Of a stretch of DNA of 64,000 nucleotides, positions 1-11,396 are shown one piece after another. The translations under genes were made by a program, and so were the position numbers. Source of the DNA: Citrobacter sp. wls619 (GTDB lineage: Bacteria; Pseudomonadota; Gammaproteobacteria; Enterobacterales; Enterobacteriaceae); contig NZ_SZXJ01000044.1 in assembly GCF_005281345.1 (NCBI RefSeq), forward strand, positions 229,617-293,616, read 5' to 3'. A model generated the notes under the pieces. It worked only from the letters and a program-made list of their open reading frames with translations. It ran no database searches and was not told the origin of the DNA. Each line of letters begins with the position of its first letter. The stretch's first letter is position 1.

Positions 1-39
1 TCTTCAACGGTCGAAGATACAGATACAGGACTACGTAAC

Positions 40-1119
40 ATGTCTAAAATTTTTGATTTCGTAAAACCGGGCGTCATCACTGGCGACGACGTTCAGAAAG
101 TTTTCCAGGTAGCTAAAGAAAACAACTTTGCTCTGCCAGCTGTTAACTGCGTTGGTACCGACTCCATCAACGCCGTTCTGGAAACCGCTGCAAAAGTTAA
201 AGCGCCGGTAATCGTTCAGTTCTCCAACGGTGGTGCTTCTTTCATCGCGGGTAAAGGCGTGAAGTCCGACGTTCCTCAGGGCGCTGCAATCCTGGGTGCT
301 ATCTCTGGCGCACATCACGTTCACCAGATGGCTGAACACTACGGTGTTCCGGTTATCCTGCACACTGACCACTGCGCGAAGAAACTGCTGCCGTGGATCG
401 ACGGTCTGCTGGACGCGGGTGAAAAACACTTTGCAGCAACGGGCAAACCGCTGTTCTCTTCTCACATGATCGACCTGTCTGAAGAGTCTCTGGAAGAGAA
501 CATTGAAATCTGCTCCAAATATCTGGCGCGTATGTCCAAAATGGGCATGACTCTGGAAATCGAACTGGGTTGCACCGGTGGTGAAGAAGACGGCGTGGAC
601 AACAGCCACATGGACGCTTCTGCCCTGTACACCCAACCAGAAGACGTTGATTACGCGTTCACTGAGCTGAGCAAAATCAGCCCGCGTTTCACCATCGCTG
701 CTTCCTTCGGCAACGTACACGGCGTGTACAAGCCAGGCAACGTGGTTCTGACCCCGACCATCCTGCGTGATTCTCAGGACTATGTTTCTAAGAAACATAA
801 CCTGCCGCACAACAGCCTGAACTTCGTCTTCCACGGCGGTTCCGGTTCTACTGCTCAGGAAATCAAAGACTCCGTAAGCTACGGTGTAGTGAAAATGAAC
901 ATCGATACCGATACCCAATGGGCTACCTGGGAAGGCGTTCTGAACTACTACAAAGCCAATGAAGCTTACCTGCAGGGTCAGCTGGGCAACCCGAAAGGCG
1001 AAGATCAGCCGAACAAGAAATACTACGATCCGCGCGTATGGCTGCGTGCTGGTCAGGCAACCATGATCACCCGTCTGGAACAGGCTTTCAAAGAACTGAA
1101 CGCGGTTGACGTTCTGTAA
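40..1119 (+). CDS. fbaA: Class II fructose-bisphosphate aldolase
   Basis: Zn-dependent aldolase of glycolysis and gluconeogenesis, cleaving fructose-1,6-bisphosphate to DHAP and glyceraldehyde-3-phosphate in the cytosol. The 359-aa product has the class II metal-site segments HTDHCAKK (about residues 108-115), the acidic stretch ELGCTGGEEDG and the glycine-rich FHGGSGS near residue 265. Length and sequence match E. coli FbaA closely. The 39 bases before it are only the tail of the leader; in relatives pgk lies just upstream, outside this window. A strong hairpin terminator follows the stop codon. Codon use looks like that of a highly expressed gene. Confidence 0.98.
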   Translation: MSKIFDFVKPGVITGDDVQKVFQVAKENNFALPAVNCVGTDSINAVLETAAKVKAPVIVQFSNGGASFIAGKGVKSDVPQGAAILGAISGAHHVHQMAEHYGVPVILHTDHCAKKLLPWIDGLLDAGEKHFAATGKPLFSSHMIDLSEESLEENIEICSKYLARMSKMGMTLEIELGCTGGEEDGVDNSHMDASALYTQPEDVDYAFTELSKISPRFTIAASFGNVHGVYKPGNVVLTPTILRDSQDYVSKKHNLPHNSLNFVFHGGSGSTAQEIKDSVSYGVVKMNIDTDTQWATWEGVLNYYKANEAYLQGQLGNPKGEDQPNKKYYDPRVWLRAGQATMITRLEQAFKELNAVDVL

Positions 1120-1142
1120 TTTACGTCGTTCTACGTGACATG

Positions 1143-1169
1143 AGGCCCGCAAATGCGGGCCTTTTTTAT
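1143..1169 (+). terminator. fbaA rho-independent terminator
   Basis: A perfect 7-bp GC stem (GGCCCGC at 1144-1150 with GCGGGCC at 1155-1161, loop AAAT) is followed directly by six T residues, 24 bases after the fbaA stop. Confidence 0.93.
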
Positions 1170-1310
1170 TGCCATGACAATGTGCTGCTGACAGAGAATT
1201 CTGTGATCTGTTTGGCAAAATTCGGATTTATTGTTTACCCTTGTCAGGTTGCCCGCCCCGGTGGGGTGGCTTTATTTCTCCCGTTTGGGTAAGCAAAAAA
1301 GGAATAGTAA

Positions 1311-2171
<861 letters not shown>

Positions 2172-2176
2172 TCACG

Positions 2177-2250
2177 TGCCCGGTGGCGTTACCGCTTACC
2201 GGGCCTACAAAACCTCCAGGCCGGAAAAAGCGTCAGCCGCCATCCGGCAT
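2177..2250. repeat. REP/BIME pair downstream of mscS
   Basis: Two palindromic units of REP type lie tail to tail: 2178-2203 with GCCCGGT and ACCGGGC arms, and 2218-2249 with GGCCGGA and ATCCGGC. Such enterobacterial elements occur in 3' intergenic spaces and can stabilise upstream mRNA. Confidence 0.75.
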
Positions 2251-2361
2251 TTTCCCTCCAGCTATTAATTCCTCTTATCCCTGATTAATATTATCAATTT
2301 CCGCTAATGATTTTCCCGCGCTATAGTCTGCGCTTAAGAGAAATAGCTCGGGATAAATAAC

Positions 2362-2997
2362 GTGATATCTTATTATTTTCAAGGTCTTGCGCTTGGCGCG
2401 GCCATGATCCTTCCACTTGGACCGCAGAACGCTTTTGTGATGAATCAGGGTATTCGTCGCCAGTATCACATCATGATTGCCTTACTTTGCGCCATCAGCG
2501 ACTTAGTGCTGATCTGTGCCGGTATCTTTGGGGGGAGTGCCTTGTTGATGCAGTCGCCGTGGTTGATGGCGCTGGTGACCTGGGGCGGGGTGGCGTTTTT
2601 ACTCTGGTATGGCTTTGGTGCATTAAAAACGGCGCTGAGCAGCAACCTGGAGCTGGCCAGTGCCGAGGTACTGAAGCAGGGCCGCTGGAAAATCATCGCC
2701 ACCATGCTGGCGGTGACCTGGCTAAACCCACATGTCTATTTGGATACTTTTGTGGTGCTGGGCAGCCTCGGCGGCCAACTGGATGTGGAACCTAAGCGCT
2801 GGTTTGCACTGGGAACCGTCAGCGCATCGTTCCTGTGGTTCTTTGGTCTGGCACTACTGGCGGCCTGGCTGGCCCCGCGTCTGCGTACTGCTAAAGCCCA
2901 GCGCATTATCAATACGCTGGTGGGATTAGTGATGTGGTTTATCGCTTTTCAGCTGGCAAAAGAAGGTGTTGCGCACGTTCATGCGCTGTTCAACTAA
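2362..2997 (+). CDS. argO: Arginine exporter ArgO (LysE family)
   Basis: Inner-membrane exporter of L-arginine, and probably of canavanine and lysine. The 211-aa product matches E. coli ArgO (YggA) throughout, including [14 protein letters not shown] near residue 20, the LysE-family signature, and about six hydrophobic helices. Translation starts at GTG (2362), in line with the family N-terminus ([13 protein letters not shown]). In E. coli argO is activated by ArgP, and argP is present in this window (10503-11396). Confidence 0.96.
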   Translation: MISYYFQGLALGAAMILPLGPQNAFVMNQGIRRQYHIMIALLCAISDLVLICAGIFGGSALLMQSPWLMALVTWGGVAFLLWYGFGALKTALSSNLELASAEVLKQGRWKIIATMLAVTWLNPHVYLDTFVVLGSLGGQLDVEPKRWFALGTVSASFLWFFGLALLAAWLAPRLRTAKAQRIINTLVGLVMWFIAFQLAKEGVAHVHALFN

Positions 2998-3087
2998 GTG
3001 TTGTCTGATGGACAATGCGGCGAGATCGGCTAAGCTTGCCTGCATGCGCCCTGAGTTTAGGGGTATATGTAACATGGAGGAACGACA

Positions 3088-3834
3088 GTGAAGTTCAAAG
3101 TCATCGCCCTGGCGGCATTAGTCGGATTCAGCGCACTATCGGTACAGGCAAACGAATTGCCCAATGGACCACACATCGTGACTTCCGGAACGGCAAGCGT
3201 CGATGCGACACCTGATATTGCCACTCTGGCAATTGAAGTGAACGTAGCGGCGAAGGATGCAGCATCTGCGAAAAAGCAAGCCGATGAGCGTGTGGCGCAG
3301 TATCTTTCCTTCCTTGAGCAAAACCAGATAGCGAAGAAGGATATTAGCTCCGCCAATCTGCGTACGCAGCCGGACTACGACTACCAGAATGGTAAAAGCG
3401 TACTGAAAGGCTATCGTGCGGTACGTACTGTTGAGGTTACGTTGCGTCAGCTGGATAAGCTGAACGCCCTGCTGGATGGCGCGCTGAAAGCGGGTCTGAA
3501 TGAGATCCGCTCGGTATCGCTGGGTGTGGCTCAGCCAGATGCCTACAAAGACAAGGCACGTAAAGCCGCAATTGATGATGCCATTCATCAGGCAGAGCAG
3601 CTGGCTGCGGGCTTCAATAGCAAACTTGGCCCGGTGTACAGTGTGCGCTACCACGTTTCCAATTATCAGCCGAGCCCAATGGTACGGATGATGAAGGCAG
3701 ACGCGGCACCTGCTGCATCGGCTCAGGAAACCTACGAACAGCCGGTCATTCAGTTTGACGATCAGGTTGATGTGGTCTTCCAGATCGAACCCGCGGCGGG
3801 TCAGCCAGCAGCAGCGCCTGCCAAAACGCAGTAA
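3088..3834 (+). CDS. yggE: Periplasmic SIMPL-domain protein YggE
   Basis: Exported SIMPL/DUF541-domain protein linked in E. coli to lower oxidative stress; its biochemical activity is unknown. The 248-aa product opens with a Sec signal peptide (about residues 1-21, ending SVQA before NELPNG). The SIMPL domain spans about residues 27-220, and the C-terminus is rich in Ala and Pro. The SD GGAGG at 3076-3080 fits the GTG start at 3088. A strong terminator follows. Confidence 0.95.
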   Translation: MKFKVIALAALVGFSALSVQANELPNGPHIVTSGTASVDATPDIATLAIEVNVAAKDAASAKKQADERVAQYLSFLEQNQIAKKDISSANLRTQPDYDYQNGKSVLKGYRAVRTVEVTLRQLDKLNALLDGALKAGLNEIRSVSLGVAQPDAYKDKARKAAIDDAIHQAEQLAAGFNSKLGPVYSVRYHVSNYQPSPMVRMMKADAAPAASAQETYEQPVIQFDDQVDVVFQIEPAAGQPAAAPAKTQ

Positions 3835-3843
3835 TCTTTTCAG

Positions 3844-3868
3844 ACCCGGCTTATCCGCCGGGTTTTTT
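3844..3868 (+). terminator. yggE rho-independent terminator
   Basis: The stem ACCCGGC (3844-3850) pairs with GCCGGGT (3857-3863) and runs into a tract of T residues. Confidence 0.92.
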
Positions 3869-3955
3869 CTGTGAACAACTGTAAAAATGCGACCGCATCG
3901 CGAGTCTTTTTTTTGTCTTGATGAGGATATGCCGTAGTGATTTTATGAGGTGGCT

Positions 3956-4852
3956 ATGGATATTTTTATCTCGAAAAAGATGCGTAATTTTATTCTGCTG
4001 GCGCAAACGAATAACATCGCCAGAGCGGCAGAAAAAATACACATGACAGCATCACCGTTTGGCAAAAGCATTGCTGCACTGGAAGATCAAATCGGCTATA
4101 CGCTGTTTACCCGTAAAGATAACAACATCAGTCTGAATAAAGCCGGTCAGGAGCTGTATCAGAAATTATTTCCCGTCTATCAGCGGCTATCTGCTATTGA
4201 TAACGAAATCCATAATGCCTCTCGTCGCTCGCGGGAAATCGTCATTGGCATCGACAACACCTACCCAACCATTATTTTTGACCAGTTGATTAGCCTTGGC
4301 GATAAGTACGATGGTATCAGCGCCCAGGCCGTCGAGTTCAGTGAAAACGGGGTGATTGATAATCTGTTCGACCGACAGCTCGATTTTATTATCTCGCCGC
4401 AGCATGTGTCTCCCCGGGTGCAGGAGCTGGATAATCTGGCAGTAAGTGAATTACCGCCGTTACGCCTGGGGTTTTTGGTATCCCGGCGTTACGAAGAAAA
4501 ACAACCACAGGATTTGCTGCGTGAGCTGCCCTGGTTGCAGATGCGCTTCCAGAATCGCGCCAACTTTGAGGCGATGCTGGATGCTTACATGCGTCCCTGT
4601 GGGATCAACCCGACGATTATCTATCGCCCGTACAGCTTTATGGCCAAGATTAGCGCCGTGGAGCGGGGGCAGTTTCTGACGGTCATCCCGCATTTTGCCT
4701 GGCGACTGGTGAATCCTTCAACGTTGAAATATTTCGATGCCCCCGGCAGTCCAATGTACATGCAGGAGTTTCTCTATTCGCTGAAAAATCATCGCTATAC
4801 CGCCACCATGCTACAGCATATTGCTGAGGATCGTGACGGTACGGCAACTTAA
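3956..4852 (+). CDS. ygfI: LysR-family transcriptional regulator (ygfI position)
   Basis: 298-aa LysR-type regulator with an N-terminal winged HTH (about residues 5-62, IARAAEKIHMTASPFGKSIAALEDQIGYTLF pattern) and a substrate-binding domain from about residue 90. It sits where E. coli has ygfI, between yggE and scpC, but the sequence looks much more diverged from E. coli than its neighbours are, so the symbol is positional. The start chosen is ATG 3956 with SD ATGAGG just upstream; a GTG at 3950 is also in frame. Its TAA overlaps the stop of the convergent scpC. Its location suggests, without proof, control of the scp operon. Ligand unknown. Confidence 0.85.
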   Translation: MDIFISKKMRNFILLAQTNNIARAAEKIHMTASPFGKSIAALEDQIGYTLFTRKDNNISLNKAGQELYQKLFPVYQRLSAIDNEIHNASRRSREIVIGIDNTYPTIIFDQLISLGDKYDGISAQAVEFSENGVIDNLFDRQLDFIISPQHVSPRVQELDNLAVSELPPLRLGFLVSRRYEEKQPQDLLRELPWLQMRFQNRANFEAMLDAYMRPCGINPTIIYRPYSFMAKISAVERGQFLTVIPHFAWRLVNPSTLKYFDAPGSPMYMQEFLYSLKNHRYTATMLQHIAEDRDGTAT

Positions 4853-6315
4853 CCCAGCATGGAACCGGTCTCGATAAGATTGCGATGTAGATCAAAGGCA
4901 TGACTGAGATCGTGATGGATATGCCCGCCGGGCGCTTTTTCCAGATAGCGGTGCAGGTAGTCCCGGTACAGCGGATGAGCACAGTTGTCGATGATGGTAT
5001 GTGCCCGTTGCAGAGGAGATAACCCGCGCAGATCGGCAATGCCCTGTTCAGTGACGATCACTTTCACGCTATGTTCGCTGTGATCGACATGGCTGCACAT
5101 CGGCACAATAGTGGAGATTTTCCCGCCTTTGGCGATTGACGGGGCCATAAAGATTGACAGATAGGCGTTACGTTCGAAATCGCCGCTGCCGCCAATCCCG
5201 TTCATCAGATTGACCCCCGCGACATGCGTGGAGTTAGCATGACCATAGATATCAAACTCCAGGCCGACATTAAGCGCAATCACCCCCAGACGACGGATAA
5301 TCTCCGGGTTATTGGAGATCTCCTGCGGGCGCAACACAATCCGGCTGGTGAAGAAATCCATGTTGTTGTAGATCTTTTGCAGCGATAGGGCGGAAATGGT
5401 CAGACTCGAGGCGCTGGCGCCGGTTACTTTCCCTGTTTCCAGCAGATGTACCACCGATTCCTGCAGTACCTCCGAATACATCATAAAGGGCGGAATATCC
5501 GGGTTTTCCCCCAGTCGTGCCATCACTGCGTTATTAATATTGCCCACGCCGCTCTGCAGGGGCAAAAACTCAGGTGGAATTCGCTTGTGCGCCATTTCTG
5601 CCAGCAGAAAGGTGACCACGTTATCGGCTATTTGCTGGCTGACCGGATTGGTTTTATCTGACGCATTACCGGCATCTGGCAGCTCGGTATCCACTATCGC
5701 AACGACCTTTTTCGGGTCTACCTGCACGCACTGTGTCCCTACACGATCCATGGTATGAAAGATTGGCACGCTGTTCCGCCGTGGTGGCGCGCCTGGAATA
5801 ACAATGTCGGCAAGCTCTGACACACGCGGGTTATGATAGTGGTTCAGTTCGATTACCACTTTTTTTGCCCGCAGCAGCCAGGTTGGCGCATTGCCGATCC
5901 CGCTGGTGAGCCAAATCCGTCCATCTGGCGCGACGGCTGAAGCTTCAATAACGGCAATATCGATCTCGCCAAAAAAGCCGTAATTGACCATCTGCGCAAC
6001 CTCACTCAGATGGAGATCGACAAATCTCACCAGGCCCTGGTTAATTTTCTCGCGCAGGCCGGAGGAGGTTTGATAAGGCGCACGCCAGGAAACGGCATCT
6101 GCTTCTGATAACGCATCGTCAGCGGCAGCACCAATTGACGCCCCAGTCAGTAACCGAATCTGAAAGGGCAGCCCGGCCTGATGCTGTTCGCAGGCGCGTC
6201 GGGCAAGCGCTGTCGGCAATGCTTTTGGTGAGCCTGCTGGTGTGAATCCGCTAAATGCCACCATATCATCGTGTTGGATAATTTCTGCCGCTTCTTCAGC
6301 GCTCATCCGTTTCAT
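4849..6315 (-). CDS. scpC: Propionyl-CoA:succinate CoA-transferase
   Basis: Moves CoA from propionyl-CoA to succinate, closing the cycle that converts succinate to propionate and CO2. The product is 488 aa when started at ATG 6313-6315 (MKRMSAEEAAEII), which has an AAAGGAGAG SD and agrees with the E. coli N-terminus; a longer in-frame ORF back to 6384 lacks support. Family features include AFSGFTPAGSPK near the N-terminus and GIGGSGDFERNA in the C-terminal half, with the catalytic Glu expected in the central region. It is the last gene of the scpABC/argK operon, 25 bp after scpB. Confidence 0.96.
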   Translation of the reverse strand: MKRMSAEEAAEIIQHDDMVAFSGFTPAGSPKALPTALARRACEQHQAGLPFQIRLLTGASIGAAADDALSEADAVSWRAPYQTSSGLREKINQGLVRFVDLHLSEVAQMVNYGFFGEIDIAVIEASAVAPDGRIWLTSGIGNAPTWLLRAKKVVIELNHYHNPRVSELADIVIPGAPPRRNSVPIFHTMDRVGTQCVQVDPKKVVAIVDTELPDAGNASDKTNPVSQQIADNVVTFLLAEMAHKRIPPEFLPLQSGVGNINNAVMARLGENPDIPPFMMYSEVLQESVVHLLETGKVTGASASSLTISALSLQKIYNNMDFFTSRIVLRPQEISNNPEIIRRLGVIALNVGLEFDIYGHANSTHVAGVNLMNGIGGSGDFERNAYLSIFMAPSIAKGGKISTIVPMCSHVDHSEHSVKVIVTEQGIADLRGLSPLQRAHTIIDNCAHPLYRDYLHRYLEKAPGGHIHHDLSHAFDLHRNLIETGSMLG

Positions 6316-6340
6316 GGCTCTCTCCTTTCTCTGACCGCAA

Positions 6341-7126
6341 TTAGTGGCCGACAAAATTCGGTTTACGTTTTTCCATAAACGCATTCATCCCTTCCTGATA
6401 GTCCTCGCTGTCGTACACCGCGCGACGCATACCCTGGATACGTTCGAACTCGTCGGAATTCATGGTGTGTGCTTCACCCAGCACGCGCAGCTCTTCTTTG
6501 ATAACGGCGATCGCCAGCGGCGCTTTTTCTGAGATGTGGTGCGCCATTTGCAGGGTGAAATCTTCCAGTTCGTCGACAGGGACGACATGGTTAAGGATCC
6601 CGACAGCCATGGCGCGTTGTGCTGTAATGGGCGAGGCGGTAAAAATCAGCTCTTTCACGATGTGAAAGCCTGCATCACGAGTCAGGTTATGGATGCCCAC
6701 CAGGTTATAGGGCACACCAAGATTGACTGGCGTCATCGAAAAGGTGGACGTTTCAGCGGAGATAATCAGATCGGAACTCATGATCATCTCAAATGCCCCT
6801 CCCCAGACGCTGCCTTCAACCATGGAGATCACGGGTTTCGGATATTTTTGGATCATGCGGGTTATCTGACGCAGCGGATCGTCATAGGAGAGGGGATCGC
6901 GACGTCCGGTTGGGAGTTCATGAATATCATGCCCGGCAGAGAACACTTTTGCCCCGCTTGGTGCGCGCAGAATAATGCAGCGAATTTCCGGGCGATTGAG
7001 ATCGCTCAGCGCCTGTATCAGATCGTCGATAAATACTTTACTCAGGGCATTGAGCTTGCGGGCATAGTTGAATTCAATGACCGCGACTTTCTGGATGATG
7101 ACAACGTTGACGTATTGATAAGACAT
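6341..7126 (-). CDS. scpB: Methylmalonyl-CoA decarboxylase
   Basis: Crotonase-fold enzyme decarboxylating (R)-methylmalonyl-CoA to propionyl-CoA. Started at ATG 7124-7126 (MSYQYVNV) the product is 261 aa, the E. coli length; the ORF extends further upstream, but only by overlapping argK. Crotonase features are FSAGHDIHEL near residue 65, carrying the catalytic His, and the oxyanion-hole segment EGSVWGGAFE near residue 105. An AAAGAGAA SD lies upstream. It sits 10 bp after argK in the operon. Confidence 0.96.
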   Translation of the reverse strand: MSYQYVNVVIIQKVAVIEFNYARKLNALSKVFIDDLIQALSDLNRPEIRCIILRAPSGAKVFSAGHDIHELPTGRRDPLSYDDPLRQITRMIQKYPKPVISMVEGSVWGGAFEMIMSSDLIISAETSTFSMTPVNLGVPYNLVGIHNLTRDAGFHIVKELIFTASPITAQRAMAVGILNHVVPVDELEDFTLQMAHHISEKAPLAIAVIKEELRVLGEAHTMNSDEFERIQGMRRAVYDSEDYQEGMNAFMEKRKPNFVGH

Positions 7127-7136
7127 AATGTTCTCT

Positions 7137-8132
7137 TTATTCAAAGTAATGATGCTGGATAAATTCGCTGATGTGCCGCAGCCCGGTGCGCGGCGAAAGA
7201 TCATTGTTTTTCACGGACTGTAGCGTTTGCTGGTAATAGCGGTCGAAATCCGCACAGGCAAACAGCAGATGCAGCGCTTCTTCTTCAGCCTGTTTCTGTA
7301 TCCACTCAACCGCCTGTTGTTGACGCACTTTTTCCAGCCGACCGCTGGTGGTAAGACGCGTTCTGAAGTCGGTTATCGTCTGCCAGATTTCCTCGATGCC
7401 ACGCTTTTCGAGCGCACTACAGGTCAGAACCTGCGGCTGCCACTCGTCATACTTGCGGCGCAGAATGTGCAGGGCGGATTGATACATGTGGCGGGTAATG
7501 GCGACGTTGCTGCGGTTATCACCGTCATCTTTGTTGATAACGATCAGGTCAGCCATCTCCATCATCCCTTTCTTGATGCCCTGTAGATCGTCACCGCCAC
7601 CGGCTATCTGCAACGAGATAAAGCAATCTACCATCCGGGCCACTTCGGTTTCGGACTGCCCGACGCCGACGGTTTCCACAATCACCACGTCAAAGCCCGC
7701 TGCTTCGCACAGCAGCATTAACTCACGCGCACGCTGGCTGGCACCGCCTAAATGCCCGCCGGAAGGCACCGGGCGAATAAACGCGGATTCTGCGCGGGCA
7801 AGCTCCGTCATGCGGGTTTTATCACCCAGAATGCTGCCGCCGCTGACCGGGCTGCTGGGATCGACGGCGATCACCGCCACCCGTAATCCGTGGTGGATCA
7901 ACAGCATACCGAACGCTTCCAGGAACGTGCTTTTGCCCGCGCCCGGCGTACCGGTGATCCCTAGGCGCAGGGCGTTACCGGTGAACGGCATAATCGCGTC
8001 CAGCAATTGCGTACTCAGCGTCTGGTGGCGCGGATGGCAACTTTCGACCAGCGTCATCGCCTGCGCGAGCGTGGCGCGCTCACCCAGGCGCAGGCGCCGG
8101 ACGGTATCCTCAAGCGTGGCGGCGTTAATCAT
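7137..8132 (-). CDS. argK: MeaB-type GTPase chaperone of methylmalonyl-CoA mutase
   Basis: G3E-family P-loop GTPase (ArgK/YgfD/MeaB) that binds the B12-dependent mutase ScpA and protects or reloads its cofactor. The Walker A motif GTPGAGKS is at residues 61-68, a DPSSP segment lies near residue 95, ETVGVGQSE serves as the switch region, and NKDDGD acts in guanine recognition. The 331-aa length equals E. coli. It overlaps the end of scpA by 8 bp, so the two are probably translationally coupled. The name argK comes from an older, abandoned idea of arginine transport kinase activity. Confidence 0.96.
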   Translation of the reverse strand: MINAATLEDTVRRLRLGERATLAQAMTLVESCHPRHQTLSTQLLDAIMPFTGNALRLGITGTPGAGKSTFLEAFGMLLIHHGLRVAVIAVDPSSPVSGGSILGDKTRMTELARAESAFIRPVPSGGHLGGASQRARELMLLCEAAGFDVVIVETVGVGQSETEVARMVDCFISLQIAGGGDDLQGIKKGMMEMADLIVINKDDGDNRSNVAITRHMYQSALHILRRKYDEWQPQVLTCSALEKRGIEEIWQTITDFRTRLTTSGRLEKVRQQQAVEWIQKQAEEEALHLLFACADFDRYYQQTLQSVKNNDLSPRTGLRHISEFIQHHYFE

Positions 8133-10269
8133 GATGTTGGCTAATGCGGGTCAACACATCGCGGACGCTGTCGAGCATCGGCGTACCAGGGCCATAAATG
8201 GCAGCGACGCCACGTTCGTGCAGGAAGGTGTAATCCTGCGGCGGGATAACCCCTCCAGCGACCACGCAGATATCTTCGCGCCCCCAGTTTTTGAGCGCGG
8301 TGACCAGTTCCGGGATTAGCGTTTTATGACCTGCTGCCAGTGATGATGCGCCAATCACATGCACATCGTTTTCTACGGCCAGGCGGGCAATCTCTTCCGG
8401 TGTGGAGAACATCGGGCTGAGATCAACATCGAATCCGAGGTCGGAGTAGGCGCTGGCGATCACCTTCGCGCCGCGATCGTGACCATCCTGACCCATCTTG
8501 GCGATCAGAATACGGGGGCGGCGGCCATGCTCCGCCAGGAACCGCCCGGTTTGCGCAACAATGGCGTCAAATTCGTCAGCTGATTTATCGGACTGATGGT
8601 AGCTTTGCGCAATCACGCCGGTAACGCACTGGCTGGGAACCAGATAGCGGTCAAAGGCAACCTCCAGCGCGTCGGAGATTTCACCCAGCGTGGCGCGAAC
8701 GCGGGCGGCGTTGACGGCGGCGGTCAACAGGTTTTCATTGTGCTGTGCGGCGTGGGTCAGCGCTGACAGTGCAGTTTTGACGGCATCATTGTCACGCGTA
8801 GCGCGGATATGCTGCAACGAAGCAATCTGCTCGTTACGCACTTTCACGTTGTCGATCTCCAGAACCGACGTCTCGTCTTCTTTATCCAGCTTGTACTTGT
8901 TCACGCCAACGATGACGCGCTTGCCCTGGTCGATCAGCGATTGTTCACGTGCCGAGGCTTCTTCGATCATCCGTTTCGGCAACCCGGCTTCGATCGCTTT
9001 CGCCATGCCGCCGACTTCATCGATCTGTTTAATGATCGTGCGTGCCTGCTTAACGATGTGATCGGTGAGCGACTCGACGTAATACGATCCGGCCAGCGGA
9101 TCGACGGTGCGGCAGATCTCCGATTCTTCCTGAATGATGATCTGCGTATTGCGCGCAATGCGCGCGGAGAAATCAGTGGGCAGACCGAGCGCTTCATCAA
9201 AGGCGTTGGTATGCAAAGACTGCGTACCGCCGAGTGTGGCACCGAGTGCTTCGATGGTGGTGCGAATGACGTTGTTGTACGGGTCCTGCTCGGTCAGGCT
9301 CCAGCCGGATGTCTGACAGTGGGTTCGCAGAGCGAGAGATTTTGGGTTGGTCGCGCCAAAACTGCTGACCGCTTCGCTCCACAAATAACGCGCTGCGCGC
9401 AACATGGCGACATTCATGAACAGATCCATGCCGATGCCGAAGAAGAACGACAGGCGCGGGGCAAAGTCATCAATTTTCAATCCAGCAGAGAGTGCAGCTT
9501 TGATGTACTCAATACCGTCTGCCAGCGTAAAGGCCACCTGCTGCACGCAGTTCGCGCCAGCTTCGCCCATGTGGTAGCCGCTGATACTGATGGTGTTAAA
9601 GCGCGGCATGTTGCCAGAACACCAGGCGATGATGTCGGCGATAATGCGCATCGAAGGTTTTGGCGGATAAATGTAGGTGTTGCGACACAGGTATTCTTTC
9701 AGAATATCGTTCTGAATGGTCCCGGTGAGCTGTTCCGGCGTTACGCCTTGTTCTTCTGCAGCGACGATGTAAAACGCCAGTACCGGCAGCACTGCGCCGT
9801 TCATGGTCATTGATACCGACATCTTATCCAGCGGGATCTGGTCGAACAGTACCTTCATATCTTCGACAGTATCGATCGCCACGCCCGCTTTGCCGACGTC
9901 ACCCGCCACACGAGGATTATCAGAGTCATAGCCACGGTGAGTGGCAAGATCAAAGGCGACGGAAAGCCCTTTTTGCCCGGCGGCGAGGTTGCGGCGGTAA
10001 AAGGCGTTGGACTCTTTGGCAGTTGAGAAACCGGCGTACTGGCGAATGGTCCACGGCTGCGCGGTATACATGGTGGCGCGCGGACCGCGCACATACGGCG
10101 GCAGGCCGGGGAGAGTACCGGTTACTTCCAGATTATCGAGATCGGCCTCGGTATACAGCGGCTTGATGGCAATCCCTTCCGCCGTCTGTCTTTCCAGAGA
10201 TTCGACGGTTTTTTCCCGGCGACTGAGTTCTTTATTGGCGAGTGTTTGCCACTCCTGTACGTTTGCCAT
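8125..10269 (-). CDS. scpA: B12-dependent methylmalonyl-CoA mutase
   Basis: Adenosylcobalamin enzyme interconverting succinyl-CoA and methylmalonyl-CoA. The 714-aa product starts at ATG 10267-10269 (MANVQEW, SD GGAGC). It joins the substrate TIM-barrel (about residues 1-550, with [15 protein letters not shown] and [12 protein letters not shown]) to a C-terminal B12-binding domain bearing GQDGHDRG, the DxHxxG cobalt-ligand motif. First gene of the scpA-argK-scpB-scpC operon. A REP element lies upstream at 10453-10482. Confidence 0.97.
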   Translation of the reverse strand: MANVQEWQTLANKELSRREKTVESLERQTAEGIAIKPLYTEADLDNLEVTGTLPGLPPYVRGPRATMYTAQPWTIRQYAGFSTAKESNAFYRRNLAAGQKGLSVAFDLATHRGYDSDNPRVAGDVGKAGVAIDTVEDMKVLFDQIPLDKMSVSMTMNGAVLPVLAFYIVAAEEQGVTPEQLTGTIQNDILKEYLCRNTYIYPPKPSMRIIADIIAWCSGNMPRFNTISISGYHMGEAGANCVQQVAFTLADGIEYIKAALSAGLKIDDFAPRLSFFFGIGMDLFMNVAMLRAARYLWSEAVSSFGATNPKSLALRTHCQTSGWSLTEQDPYNNVIRTTIEALGATLGGTQSLHTNAFDEALGLPTDFSARIARNTQIIIQEESEICRTVDPLAGSYYVESLTDHIVKQARTIIKQIDEVGGMAKAIEAGLPKRMIEEASAREQSLIDQGKRVIVGVNKYKLDKEDETSVLEIDNVKVRNEQIASLQHIRATRDNDAVKTALSALTHAAQHNENLLTAAVNAARVRATLGEISDALEVAFDRYLVPSQCVTGVIAQSYHQSDKSADEFDAIVAQTGRFLAEHGRRPRILIAKMGQDGHDRGAKVIASAYSDLGFDVDLSPMFSTPEEIARLAVENDVHVIGASSLAAGHKTLIPELVTALKNWGREDICVVAGGVIPPQDYTFLHERGVAAIYGPGTPMLDSVRDVLTRISQHHD

Positions 10270-10452
10270 TTTTTGCTCCGTATTACGCAATAAGTTGAAT
10301 CTTTACGAATACGGTGAGCTTTTTCCGTCAGCTTGTCGCCAGCAAAAAATAGCCAACAGGGCGTCGTTTTTTGCCGCATGGTGTGTTTGATTTTGTGATG
10401 TCTTTCAAAGACGTGGCATGAATAACATGAAAAAGCGGTAAGAGGAGGGGAG

Positions 10453-10482
10453 GCCGGATAAGGCGTTACGCTGCCATCCGGC
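10453..10482. repeat. REP element between scpA and argP
   Basis: A REP-type palindrome with arms GCCGGAT (10453-10459) and ATCCGGC (10476-10482). It sits between the 3' end of argP and the promoter region of scpA, both on the minus strand. Confidence 0.8.
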
Positions 10483-10502
10483 ACTCAGAGACTATAAACA
10501 GT

Positions 10503-11396
10503 TTAATCCTGGCGCAGCACGTTGTGACCGTAAGCCAGCAGAGCGTCGGTGACGTTGCGCATCATGCGGCTTTCCGGCGCAAAGCGATGCCAGTAGAGCA
10601 TCCGGCGCTGGAACAGGCCCGGCGTTAAGTCGATAAGCTCGCCGCTTGCCAGTTCTTTCTCAATCTGTAAGTGTGGGATCATGCAGCAGGTGGTGCCCTG
10701 ACGCGCCAACTGGACGAAGGCTTCAGACGAGTTAACGATGTGGCACGGTACGCTGCCCGGCGGCAAATCGAAGTTCTGCTGCAGGAAGGCCTGATGCATA
10801 TCGTCGAGGTGGTCAAAAGCCACCGCTGGTGCTTTCAGCAGGGCGGAGCGGGTAACACCATTTGGGAAGTAGCGTTCGGCAAACGCTTTGGAGCCAACAA
10901 AAAGATAATCGAGCGCGCCGAGCTTATCCACCAGGCAGCTTGGCAGCGCCTGATGCTGAATACTCACTGCACCCACTACTTCACCCCGGCGCAGACGTTC
11001 CTGGGTCCGGGTTTCATCTTCAACCTGCAGGTTCAGACGAATCGGTGAATTGGCCAGTACCGGCGCCAGCGCCGGAAGCAACCAGGTTGCCAGGCTGTCG
11101 GCGTTCACCGCCAGCGAGAGCAGCAGCGGCGTGGACCCGGTTTGTTCATCACCCAGCCACTCATCTTCCAGCAGCTCAACCTGGCGCAACAGGGCCAGAA
11201 GCTTTTGTCCTTGTTCGGTAGGGCGCGGGGGGACGGTACGCACCAGCAACGGTTGTCCGAACATATTCTCAAGCTGTTTTATGCGCTGTGAAACCGCGGA
11301 TTGCGTGATGCACAGCTTTTGCGCCGCGCGCTCAAATCCTCGTTCACGAATAACCGCATCCAGTGCTTGTAGTGTTCTGTAGTCCGGACGTTTCAT
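10503..11396 (-). CDS. argP: LysR-family regulator ArgP
   Basis: LysR-type regulator responding to lysine and arginine; in E. coli it activates argO and genes of lysine and nitrogen metabolism. Started at ATG 11394-11396 ([10 protein letters not shown]) the product is 297 aa, the E. coli length; thirteen further upstream codons are in frame but not supported. The N-terminal HTH ([23 protein letters not shown], about residues 18-40) is near identical to E. coli and is followed by the effector domain. Divergent from rpiA, with 170 bp between their starts. Confidence 0.96.
   Translation of the reverse strand: MKRPDYRTLQALDAVIRERGFERAAQKLCITQSAVSQRIKQLENMFGQPLLVRTVPPRPTEQGQKLLALLRQVELLEDEWLGDEQTGSTPLLLSLAVNADSLATWLLPALAPVLANSPIRLNLQVEDETRTQERLRRGEVVGAVSIQHQALPSCLVDKLGALDYLFVGSKAFAERYFPNGVTRSALLKAPAVAFDHLDDMHQAFLQQNFDLPPGSVPCHIVNSSEAFVQLARQGTTCCMIPHLQIEKELASGELIDLTPGLFQRRMLYWHRFAPESRMMRNVTDALLAYGHNVLRQD

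Noticed and set aside
31..1218. 395-codon open frame on the minus strand opposite fbaA
   Set aside because: It is an exact antisense shadow of a highly expressed, codon-biased gene; composition is nonsense-like with no domain, and it has no SD.
6316..6384. Longer scpC start at 6384
   Set aside because: The extension overlaps the 3' end of scpB and lacks an SD, while ATG 6315 has AAAGGAGAG upstream and fits the family N-terminus.
8809..9813. 334-codon plus-strand frame opposite scpA
   Set aside because: Shadow of a well-conserved B12 mutase gene; no SD or family features.
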